Shown one piece after another: positions 1-12,652 of a stretch of DNA of 64,000 bases. Both the position numbers and the translations under genes were made by a program. The notes beneath the pieces were generated by a model. It was not told the origin of the DNA, made no database searches, and saw only the letters and a program-made list of their open reading frames with translations. The stretch is from Setoptus koraiensis (Eukaryota > Arthropoda). Each line of letters opens with the position of its first letter. Within the stretch, counting starts at the first letter, position 1. The stretch spans positions 1,240,001 to 1,304,000 of the forward strand of contig CM106585.1 in the NCBI GenBank assembly GCA_048013815.1, given 5' to 3'.

Positions 1-306
1 TCGCTTAAAAGTTCCCATTTTCGTCCATTTTCGTTGTTGCTATGTTCCATAGCTAAAGAAATAATAGCGCTTTTGTTAAAATTTTGTACTGATCAAATAT
101 TTTACAAAAAATACCACTCTCTAACGTTAAGTAAAATTGTTTTGTTTACTTTAACCTATTTTGAGGAGAAACGGAGAGTGTTGTTAGTAACTTATGTAAA
201 AATATTTATCAAGTTCTTATAGCGAAGAATTCTGGGTAAAACACCGTTAGGCTAATCTTTAGTCGAATTTTTTGTTCTAGATTTTATCCAAAAGCTCTAA
301 ATTGAG

Positions 307-369
307 TGGGCGGTGACAGGTTCGAACTGCCGACCCCCTCGGTGTGATCGAGATGCTCTACCAACTCTA
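307..369 (-). pseudogene. 5'-truncated tRNA-Val(CAC)-like relic
   Basis: Read on the minus strand, this stretch has the 3' half of a tRNA D arm (AGTTGGTAGAGC). It also has a 5-bp anticodon stem TCTCG/CGAGG around the loop ATCACAC (anticodon CAC, valine, with T at position 33), a 5-nt variable loop, a T arm GGCAG-TTCGAAC-CTGTC, and the acceptor 3' strand ACCGCCC plus A. The matching 5' acceptor strand (GGGCGGT) is absent, and the 5' D-stem strand seems to lack three bases, so no complete cloverleaf can form. From memory, the variable loop and T arm resemble bacterial tRNA-Val (GGGGTCGGC...TTCGA) more than animal tRNA-Val. No encoded CCA follows. The tRNA parts are seen directly; the bacterial affinity is inference. 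Confidence 0.6.
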
Positions 370-398
370 AAATATACTATGACAAGATTAAGATGGCT

Positions 399-416
399 TG
401 CAAGTTGCAACTTGCA
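399..416. repeat. 18-bp perfect palindrome TGCAAGTTGCAACTTGCA
   Basis: The 18 bases equal their own reverse complement. Parts of the same word recur at 15205-15220, 29320-29333 and 55111-55124. Function unknown. Confidence 0.8.
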
Positions 417-703
417 GATCATATGGTTCACAATAATAAATCGGTCGCAAATAGTTTTTCATCTGACAGCGCTCACTGTGCGGACATTGTGTCGCCTTGT
501 GTTCGGTTGTCCTCGGCAAGAAAGTCGAAATCCGCCGCACGGAAAATACACTGTGGAAGTTAGCGTAGCTTTTCTAGTTAAAAAAAATTGTTATTGCGAC
601 TACCCTCCACAATAACTTGTAATAATAATAATACATGTATATCAGAGAGCTATCAATAATTATTTATCACTTGAACCGTTGTTGGACCGTAACAGTTAGC
701 TTT

Positions 704-1774
704 ATGATGTATTCAGGAGGAGGTAGCAGCAGATTTAACAATTTTCAAAATCATAACCGTACTCATGGAACCCAAGAACCAGATTCTTCAATGAATAGAA
801 ACTGTACCGACCTGGTTCTTCTAGATAGAACAAGCTCAACTATACCCCCAATTGGTAATTCCGTCCTTGATTCAACAGAAAACTCAATATTCACTGCCAA
901 CCTTAGTGATGTCGCTATAATGAGCCAAGTTCTCAAAGAGATCAATCATGTCAACGACAAGTCTGTCTTTGTGATAAACAAGCAAGGAGTTAGGATAGTT
1001 ACGTCGGGTGAACCTTCGTTCCAAGTGTCCGTGCTGTTTGAGAAAGAAATGTTTGAAACTTATGTATATAATTCAAATCAGGACACAGAATTTGGATTTC
1101 TATTGAAACACTATATCCAGTGTCTTAATTTACTCTGTGATGATTTGGCCAACGACGATGATAGTCAAGTACATACCAATAACACTTCACGGTTTCCAAC
1201 ATCTTTGTATATGCAGTATAGAAGTAGGGGGGACCAAAAGAAGCTCAAGTTGGAGTTGGGATCGTACACGGCAAGAATTGATTTGAAATCTTTTGAAGCC
1301 GAAGTTCTGCCTCTAGGATACGGAGAAGGTGATGATGGAAACATTGGAAGCATCACCTTTAATTCAAGTAAATTCTACGAATTGATAAGTAGTCTGGATT
1401 TTTCCAGCAACTTCATAGAGATATCTTTGGAGAATTCGGGTACCCCTTTGAAATTGACAACAAATTCAGAGTTAGGTCAAGTTGAAGTAGTAGTCGTTGA
1501 CAGCCCACAGGAAAACATCATCATTGGTGGAACCAACAAATGTCCCTTATCTTCCACGTTCAATTTTAGATATAGAACAAGTTTTATGAAACCTGCTATA
1601 CAAGCATTAACAACTTCGTCAAGAGTAACTCTCAAATGCGATAGTTACGGACTACTATGCCTAGAGCACATAAAGAGTTACAACACTGCAACGTCATCAC
1701 AAGAAAACGTTCAGAGGAAATGCTCCGTAGAATATTATATGATGTCTGAAGCAAGTGAGGCAGAACTATACTGA
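704..1774 (+). CDS. RAD1: RAD1 checkpoint clamp subunit (9-1-1 complex)
   Basis: RAD1 forms the RAD9-RAD1-HUS1 ring loaded onto damaged DNA in the nucleus, where it activates ATR signalling. This single-exon frame gives 356 residues, against 282 in human RAD1. The PCNA-like fold is recognisable from the start motif FTANLSDVAIMSQVLKEIN (about residue 62) to the end VEYYMMSEASEAE, which matches the human C-terminus VEYYCCPDEE. Between them lie the second-domain blocks SSKFYELISSLDFSS and FRYRTSFMKPAIQAL. The first 60 residues are Asn/Ser/Thr-rich and not conserved. I chose the ATG at 704 (707 is equally possible). An in-frame ATG at 635 adds a hydrophobic stretch that looks like translated 5' UTR, and its Kozak context is poor. 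The stop lies 9 bp from the SRPK stop on the other strand. The family call is from recognised sequence similarity. Confidence 0.87.
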   Translation: MMYSGGGSSRFNNFQNHNRTHGTQEPDSSMNRNCTDLVLLDRTSSTIPPIGNSVLDSTENSIFTANLSDVAIMSQVLKEINHVNDKSVFVINKQGVRIVTSGEPSFQVSVLFEKEMFETYVYNSNQDTEFGFLLKHYIQCLNLLCDDLANDDDSQVHTNNTSRFPTSLYMQYRSRGDQKKLKLELGSYTARIDLKSFEAEVLPLGYGEGDDGNIGSITFNSSKFYELISSLDFSSNFIEISLENSGTPLKLTTNSELGQVEVVVVDSPQENIIIGGTNKCPLSSTFNFRYRTSFMKPAIQALTTSSRVTLKCDSYGLLCLEHIKSYNTATSSQENVQRKCSVEYYMMSEASEAELY

Positions 1775-1783
1775 AGATTATGA

Positions 1784-3509
<1,726 letters not shown>

Positions 3510-6500
3510 TTAGAGACAGTTAGAACGTTGATGAGTTGTCTGATATCCAGTAAATGGATGGGCACTTAAGCTAAAGCGTCAATAAGAATGGTAAATATGA
3601 AGTGAAACATTCTAATCAGGACTGATTACAGATGCGATTTTAAATCATATTTTCAATGTTTTCACTTGGTTCATACAGCGGCAAAATTGAATCTCATCAT
3701 GATGTCACTTGACTGTAGTGAAATAGTCTACCACCAGGGCGCACTACTGTGATCGGATTGAACCGAACAGAAAGTTCTGCCGTACTAATGATAAACTAGA
3801 CGTTGGGGTTCCTTTCGAAACAAGAGAGTTTAGAAAGACTAAAGTTAGCCATACGTAATTCAACAAATAAATAAAATCTGTCTGTTCTTTGTTATAACTA
3901 TGAATATACGAATAATTTCAGCACGACTTATCCGACACTCTTAGGCATAGGGAGGAATCTATCCTTTTTTAAGTGATATTCATTATTTTGTTTTGATATA
4001 CATATATGTATGATTGATATATTTTCATTGGAAATATGAACCGCGGCACTGGATGAACCAAACACCCCTTCCTCCGTATAGCCCTACATTTATAAATTTA
4101 CATTTGTACAAAATTTTACATAATTATCATGTATAACAAATTTTTTTTTTTTTTTGATGATATCATAATACTTGAAAGACTGTATTCAGATATGGCACTT
4201 GAGTCTCATGTTACTATGAGTTTGTCTTTCGTGTATCTATTCTGATTAATTTTCTTAATAACGATTTTAGGGATAAAAGAATGCATCAAACTATTTTATT
4301 TGGTTTAATGAAGTCAATCTCTCTCATCTCGGTGGCTTCTTACCACCTGCACCTATATCAAGTTGCTTTATTTGAGTATAGATGAAGGATACTTCCAGCA
4401 AAATAGATTGATGGCATGATCGACTATAACAATGTTGTTAGTTATCATGAGAGTGCATTGAATATGAAAAGGTGTCCGCTTCATCAAGTTTATATTCTCA
4501 TGAATGGGTATGTTCTAATAGAGTATTTAAATTGGAGAACGTGTCAGTTTCAAAGTGCAATTGTAATCAAGTAAATCTGTGCACGTAACTTGAAGATATG
4601 GACAACAATATAATGATATTATTTGCTGGGAGATTAACATGAAGGAGGAAGAAGGGGAGAGAGAGTTGATTGAATGCAATTTAATTCTAATCATGAGACA
4701 GTGTTATAGGTCATCAACCCCATCATGCCAAAGACAAATTGCTGCCTCAGTAATCATCTAAGTTTTGAGACACGCACAGTCTTGATCTCGAGCAAAGTTT
4801 CCATTACGGACCTCTGCTACTTCTGTAATGCTACAAGGGGATATTATTACTATACAAATAAAGCCTCACTAAGAACTTTAAATATTCTTGTCTCACCCAT
4901 TGATATATCTTATTTTGATACACAATTGTATTAATGGTGGTTTAGTCTAAACAAAAGATCAAATAGCGACGCATACGTATCATAGTTTGCCGCAGTATCG
5001 TCCCAAGGAACGTATTCAAAGGAATCATCTAGAGTCCGTCCAAAGGATTACGCAAACATTTGTGATCAGTGGATTCATTGTTTTGCCGTTGCTGTCGTTT
5101 ATGGTTCTGTCTATACTTAATCCTACTAATAACAGCATTATATTTTTAATTTATCTAATACATCATTGTGGTGGTTAGTCAATAGTTGCACTCGTATGTT
5201 AGGGTGCTTGCAAGAAATTTCAGTTTTCATTAAGATGGAAAAGAGTTACACGACACTTTTGTTGCTTGTGCTAACAAGAATCATTGTGCTTTACTTCCTT
5301 GCCCCGTTCTTGTTGGGCCTCTCATTGAAAGAAGCCAATTTCCGTTGAGATGAACAAAGCTTTCGACGAGATATTAGGGCACGAACAAAAATCGGGTGGC
5401 AAAAGTGTTTGGCATTCTGGTAAGTGGATTGACTCGCTGTGATAGATTTTGTTTTGTCATATTAATTATGAGTGTTTTATTCCAGGAACGGGAGGCTCTA
5501 ATGAGTAGAGGCAAATGTTCTATAGAGCCTGAAACTTGACACGTTTCACGTGACTCGTTCTTGGTGGGTCTTTTCATCTAAGTGAGAAAAGAAATGTTGC
5601 CATATAGCATTGTATATGCATTATAGTACAACTGGCCACATGTGTAGCGAGCAACAATGTAATATTACAAAGTGGTTATTAGGACTATAGCCGTTCTTAT
5701 AACTTGGTTAGATTGATGGTTCAGAAATAGAAACTATCCTATTAAGGCTGTTCACTCAGGAGGTTCAGCCTATTGAGATCAAATAGGCTATAGTATAGGC
5801 AGCATAAAATGTGCATCTATAATATATATACGTATATATCTATTACCTATTACATAACATCAAATTACTAAAATTCAACTTAATCATTTCAACATGTGAT
5901 ATTTTTATTGCTATCAACAAATCCAAACTAAGACTATAATACTCGAACGAGCATTCGATTTCATTTGTGTGACGACAACAATAGATTTGCATATTGCTGA
6001 TGGACTGCAATAACTAATAACCTACGCGAGAGTTGCGTCGGTGAAATGAACTTTCTGATACAAAGTATGTTTCCTATGTACCAGTCAGTCGAATAACCGC
6101 TATCTGCTAAGACGTGTGATGTGTTACTTCATAGTGGCGAACACGACTGTAGTCAGAAATTTAAATTGATTCATTTATTAGCCCACCATCCTACATATAC
6201 ATATGTTTTGGACCATACTCCTACCAAAGAATGAACACTTTCAACTTACCTGTTGTTTAATAACTGACCAGTTTGGAAGCACATGTTTTACATACATGTT
6301 CCCATCATCCCAATGTATGTTCTTAGTTTGACAATTGCTACTTGTGGTTGCGGCCTCAAAAAATAAATTTCGCACATGTTGTTATCCGATATGTTTTCGT
6401 AAATGATCCGTTACATATATCACCAAAAATCATTCAATTCGCTCATGATTTCAGGTGAAATGTGCTGTCATTTTTGTTAATTGTCGAGCACGTGACTTTG

Positions 6501-8295
6501 ATGTGCCGTAAAGCGTGGTGATGATAAGCCTTTTAGCTGACAATTCCTGTATTCAATCTTGATTATGCACATGTGGTCCAGCATATAGCAGCAAGTTGCA
6601 GTATGTTACAGTTGATATAGTCGTTGCATGAGAGATTTGTTTCGTTGAACAAGCTGAATGTTACATAACAAAAAATGTATCCAGTAAATGCTGAACAATT
6701 GTACAATGGCCCCTCATGATTCCAGGATTATTAGATAGAAAGCCGTAACATTATTTACCGTTTGATTCATTCGCAGTGACTCTAGAGAACTTTCTAGGGT
6801 ATACTTGCATCATGACAACATTTCCATCTGCTAACCATATATCAGATGACTGTTGAATGTAATAAATGTTTGTTCTTTTATTATGTAATCCAATTTCATT
6901 TTTCTTTCTTTCTTTCTCTTTTACTTCTACGTATACTGTTACTGGTCTTATTGGGTAGGTGCTCTTATATGTATTAATATGAATACAATTGTAAGGTATT
7001 TGTTTTGTATGTTTGTGTGTCTTGTTTCACCATAACTCTAACAGACTCTATAGTATATAGTACGGACTGTCCAAATAGATAGCAAACATACAGAGACAAC
7101 AACAACAACAACAACAACAAAAGCGAAACAGTTATTCAGCGGATAATAGATAGCGGTTAATTAAAACAAGTTTACAAACAAACAATGGACCTCGCTCTGT
7201 TATGGGGGCGCTGGCCCACGAGAACAGGCCGCAACGAGATCCGCTCTCATGTGATGTGCATTGTTTGACACAGGTTTGGTAAGAATGGTTACACTGATGT
7301 CTGGTCTTTATCACTAGTCTTCAAAGTATTAACTGCAAACCATTATTCATTAGAGGGGCTATTCAGTTGCATCGAATGCCTCACAAAGCGACAGAAAAAG
7401 CACTCGTCGGGCCTAAACAAAAGGTAACAAGCTTAGGTATTGTTGAGTATAGTTTTCGTTAGTTTTCTAAATGAATATGTTAATAATCAACAGCAGTAGT
7501 AGCAGTAGCAATAATTGCTAGCTCAGCACCATCAACGAGATTTAAACAACTTCTTCGAGTTCAAGATAGAGTGATGAGGTGGCATAATTGGTTCAATCAA
7601 CAAACGTCATGCCAATTGCAAGTTTCATCAAGATATGGATTATATTGTAACTGTGTTTGTAGTTCCTGAGCGAGATACTTCAATTGGGGGCTGCCAGAAG
7701 GTTCTAGAGACAAAGAAAAGGAAAAAGAATACAAGTGTATCAGCTGAGACTCACACATAGATTCATACAGTATGCACAAAATGATAATCAGCACTATCAT
7801 TTTGAATGCAGTATATTGGCACAATATGCATATTGGCACACGGTGTTGTTATTGGCACGCGAGACACTTTTGCGCAGATGTGTTCACTGGTGAATACGTA
7901 ACTGTTTTCATTGGTAATGGTTGGCGCGCGCTTTCAACTTATTTACTCGTGAGTTTGCGAGTTGAGTTGCGCAGATTTGTGCGTAATAAGCGTATATATA
8001 CCAATAGCGTACATACATGTAATATAAGCGCATTTGCCAGCGCTGCGAGAACATGGTGTTGGCCCCATCGCAGTTGAATGAACGATTCATAAATGATTAT
8101 TGAGCCCATCTCACAGGGGCTCACAAAGCCTGCTCATATAATCTCACATAATGCATTTAGAAAGTGGAAGTAGCCGTGGAGCATAACAACAACTACTGAA
8201 TCAACTCAACAAACCTAACTAACTGAAAAAGAACAACAACAAGTAAGTCAAACTAAACAATAAATTCTATTGTGCAATAGAGTGTGGTGATAACA

Positions 8296-8349
8296 GTAAT
8301 AGTTATAATAATAGTAGTAGTACTAGCAATAATAATAATAATAATAATA

Positions 8350-8380
<31 letters not shown>

Positions 8381-8409
8381 TAGTGATAGTTATAGTAATA
8401 ATAATAATG
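8296..8409. repeat. AAT/ATA trinucleotide array
   Basis: About 110 bp of (AAT)n interrupted by AGT and GAT units, upstream of the LGR gene. Confidence 0.85.
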
Positions 8410-8640
8410 ATTATTTAAGATCGGACGAGCAGGACGCGCGATCAAAAGGCGGACACAATTGAATAGAGTTGTCGCTGTTTGTTAGTTTGATTCATTCGCA
8501 AAGCGACGACGAAGTTGGTTAAAAACTCTTGCAAATATTGCAAGTCCCGACAAAAACCAAGGAACCGAAGCAACGCTAAACGATCTTGAATAGGCACTGA
8601 TATGAGTTGGTCTAGTGTGCGATATCATTGACAGTACCCA

Positions 8641-8683
8641 CAACAGCAGCAGCAACAACAGCAGCAACAACAACAACAACAGA
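8641..8683. repeat. CAG/CAA microsatellite
   Basis: Mixed CAGCAA units. On the minus strand this gives poly-Leu-like open reading that is not a gene. Confidence 0.8.
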
Positions 8684-10506
8684 GAGGCAGAGGGATCTGC
8701 CTGCATCTGAATAATAATAATTTTAATGAGAGCCAAGAGCAAACATAATAACGACAGAGTAAGCTAGACAAGACATTAGTTTATCGTATCATCATGTTGT
8801 GGCCCATCTCTCGGTATAGTCTCAAGTCACTATGACTAGAGAAGTATGAATGAATTAATTCTTAACAAACAGATAAAACATTTCACTGTCTTTCGCAACA
8901 TTGAGATTTAATATCTGGCCGTAGAAGCCGCCACTTCAAGCAAACAGAAGAGAGATAAACAGACAGACAGACAGGCAGACAGAGATGCAAAAGAAAATAA
9001 ATATTGTCAAACTAGCGTTACCATTGGTCATGCAAAACGAGGATTAAAAAAGAGAAAAGAACATCATCGACGACAGATCACATCCGATTTAATACACATT
9101 ATTATCACACACTAACGGAGAAATTGTCGTCATTTGTAGCAGAGGAAAATCAATTCAATCAATCGTCACAAAATTCACTATCGCTATGTTCAAACATGCC
9201 AATGGTTTATAATTATCAAAAGTTTATGGAACAAAAAGAATTTAAACGGCACTATATCTAATAGCTCACACGAGTAAAAAACAAAAGATAATCACCAGCT
9301 ATTACATTAGCTACACTAATGATTGGTGACAATTAGGCCCAAATAGTTCACTCAACAACAAGCAACAGATCTATTATCAGCATCAACAGTTAACGGAATA
9401 ATAATGATGTTTTACTTGGTTCATTGTTTGATTACAATCTCAGCATCACCATGACAACACGAGAGATGTGTCTGTGTTTAGGCAATTAATGGGTACTAAT
9501 AGTAGTGAGTTCATACATAACATCCAGATAAGTTTCATTGATTCATTCAAAACATTTGTCGGCTCAACTACAAGTGAATCCTCAGTGCTTCAATTGTTAC
9601 ACATACACAAACGATCATCAACTGGAGTGCCTTAATTGAACTAAGATAAGATATATGAGAGAGAAAGCGAGAAATTATTATTGTTAGTGAAATATGCGAG
9701 TATATATGAGAAGCGTATACCAACAGTTATAGACTATTCGAAATCGACAATCATTTATCACACGAACGTACACACACACAAAATTGAAACATAACTCACT
9801 CATTCATTTATTTTGTCCATAGTGCTGATCGTTTAGCATTTCGATAGTAGCCAAATATGCATGTTTAGAGTTAACAAAAATGTCGTATACTGAGGTAAAT
9901 AGAAATCATCATTTGATAAAACGCGGAACATTTCGAAAATTTCATGCTACATCCTCATATCTTCATATCAAATCATTTCATCTCATCAATAGAGACATCA
10001 GTCAGCAACAACGACAGCAACGGTTAAAAAGAGTAGCAATATTAAGAGAGAGATAAATGTAGCAATGAACTCGGGTTCTTCAACATTGTTAGACAGACAT
10101 TGCAAACAAACTACTACGCACCAGGGTAGTAGTAGTGGTGGCGGTAATAGGTCTGCTTGATAAACAAGATAACGATGCAAACAGAAGCAAACTTGATGAC
10201 GACGAACAACAAGAATGCAAAGTTGCGAATGACACAACAATGACACAGGTCATTTATCCCACCATTCATGGGGACAAGAAGATATGTTGCCGAAATTATT
10301 CATCCTCTACCTGTGCTGATACTGACAATAGTGATTCACCAGAGTCATCAGCAATTCATATCAAAGTGACTTCAAATAGAGAATATAAGATTACTAAATA
10401 TGACAACAAACAACATACAAATAACAATGCGTTGACAGTGTCTAGGTGGTTGAACACCGTTATCACTTGGCAACATAACCATGAGGAAGAATCTGACAAA
10501 AGTAAC

Positions 10507-10913
10507 ATGTTCAAGTTATTTTCCATGATGTTGCTTATAACCTTGATGGCCTTTAGCTATCTCACAATTGAGATTGAGGCATCTTTTATCGCCTCAAGCG
10601 TTGTCAAACGACAGTCAACTACAACCCCGTCGAGTAATACCGACATTAATCGCAAGAGTGGAAATATATTCATAGTGGATAATTCAAAAATCAGACATAA
10701 CGAAGATGAACAAATGATAAACAAGATTATATTAGAAAAATGCAAAGCAGGCAGACTAATATTGGACAACCTTCAACTATTCGAAGTGCCTTCTATGTTA
10801 GGTTTATCAATTGAACTAGACAATAGCATCAGTATAGATAATAATAACAATGATGAAAATAGTACAAAAGTTGATGAATTTTCATTAAGCCCATTGAAAC
10901 AATTGAAATTATT
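10507..10913 (+). CDS. rk: LGR exon 1 (signal peptide and N-cap)
   Basis: I chose the ATG at 10507 because it opens a good signal peptide (MFKLFSMMLLITLMAFSYLT). The frame stays open upstream to a stop at 10090-10092, and an in-frame ATG at 10240 would add 89 residues before the hydrophobic stretch. The exon ends TT|GTGAGT in phase 2, inside the first LRR (PLKQLKLL). It has only one clear N-cap cysteine (EKCKAG), where type-B LGRs usually have a cysteine cluster. Confidence 0.75.
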
Positions 10914-12609
10914 GTGAGTACTCATCAGAGAACTAATCTAGATTTACTGTCACATGTCAGCCGATATCAAATACTGAGTGCCTCTTGTGAAACTTTTTTC
11001 CAATTTTGCAGGAGCTTGGCGCACAATCGACTTACTCTTTTGCGGAAATTTTCGTTCAGGAACCTAGACAATCTGAGAGCGCTGTATGTATCAAATATAA
11101 TGATTTTGTATCGAGTTCATTATTCCGGATTATCAAACGATCATTAAATATGACATTACTGTTCTTTGTTGACTTGTCTCATAGAAACCTGAGAAACAAC
11201 TCCATACGGGTCATAGATCCTAATGCCTTTCAACGCTTGTCCTCGTTGACAGTATTGTAAGTATCTAGACGTTGTTTTAATTTTCAATCAACTTGTTTCG
11301 CACTTTTGCGTCTAACACAACTCTATTTTCTTTTCACAATGTACTCAAAAAGAATTTTGAGCAACAATATTTTAGAATATTTCCCTAGAGAAGCGTTATT
11401 TGCCTTGACCGAATTGCAGCACTTGTAAGTATCGAGTGGTTATCATCCACTTGATAGTTGAAATGAAATGACACTTACTGGTTTGAGTGAAAGTATCCCA
11501 ATATTATCGATGAGTGTTATCAACTTATACCGTCTTGACTTCTCGATAAATTATCCATATATTGAAACGTAAAAGGAATCTAGCAAAGAATCGCATTCTG
11601 ACACTTGGGACTGAATTACTTTTGCCAGGTAATTCGAAGCTCACAGCACTCAACCTCAGAGGAAATCCAATCAAATACATATTGCCAAGTGCATTGGTTA
11701 ACTTAAATCAACTTGAAACACTGTGAGTAAACGTCATATTACTTAAATTTTTGCTTCAGATATTGAACGTTCCTATCGAGTTATCAAGTGATTCGAAACA
11801 ATTTTCAGTCTAGTCACGGAGGGCATAGTTGAAGAAAAAATGTGCTCGAGTTGGTGTGTTGCATGAATTTTTTGGTCAATCGCCTAGATCAAACAATTTA
11901 GGCACAATATAATGGGATAATATAACTATATACAATACGATTCATGGTTGTCTAAGAGGAACTACTCCCGAGAGGCGCTTGGTGGTCAATCTCATTCAAC
12001 TTGATACGTCTCACATAGAGGTCACCATGTTAATCATTAATTACGTGTACGTGATTTCTATGATTATACCTCCGAAAGTTATTTTGCCTTTCTAAACCAA
12101 CTAGTATTTTTGGAATATATCAAAGCGAATAAGTTATATGGCGCAAAGAAGCTGCAGTTTTTATCTCTCCGGCAGAAGTCAGTCATGACAACAATGCAAC
12201 ACAAGCCTTGGCACCAACCATGATTTGTAGGTGATTGATGATGAAATATTTTCATTTTTTTCGCTTTTTTTCTTTCGCTTAACACCGTGGCCTTGTTTCA
12301 CAATTGTTGCAGAGCAGAGGCTTTCGTGTCACTCAAGGTGTGACAGAAAATCACTTGAATGAGCTAATCTTATCATCATCATCTGATAACGAGATAGAAT
12401 AACTGCTGATGTTAGTGACCCCCTACCCCCACCCCAAACACAAGTTACAATTGGTGGCACATTAATATTCATTCAATATTTTCTCCACTTCTGTGACTAG
12501 TGCTTTTTTCGACTCACTATTATTATATTATAGGCCGGAAATAGACGGATAACTGAATCTTGGCAAGCATAGACGCATAGTTAGGTTAGTTTGGTCTATA
12601 CGTTTGCGC

Positions 12610-12652
<43 letters not shown>

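Larger units (their letters stand above)
1..703. other. Region upstream of RAD1, with no protein gene
   Basis: AT-rich sequence with no convincing coding exon. It contains the truncated tRNA-like relic at 307-369 and an 18-bp perfect palindrome at 399-416. The 300 bases before the RAD1 start presumably hold its promoter and 5' UTR, but I see no clear TATA box or initiator. An in-frame ATG at 635 would add 23 residues to RAD1 (see that entry). Confidence 0.5.

Noticed and set aside
4987-5348. Two overlapping hydrophobic short frames in the SRPK-LGR gap
   Set aside because: No family resemblance and no splice or promoter context; probably chance AT-rich reading.
7991-8030. TATATATA near 7993 as the LGR promoter
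   Set aside because: There is no initiator-like TCA at the right distance, and it is 2.5 kb from the first coding exon.
10135-10506. Extension of the LGR coding region upstream of 10507
   Set aside because: The frame is open, but it begins with GTG at 10135, not ATG. The ATG at 10240 would bury the signal peptide 89 residues in. I kept it only as an alternative start.
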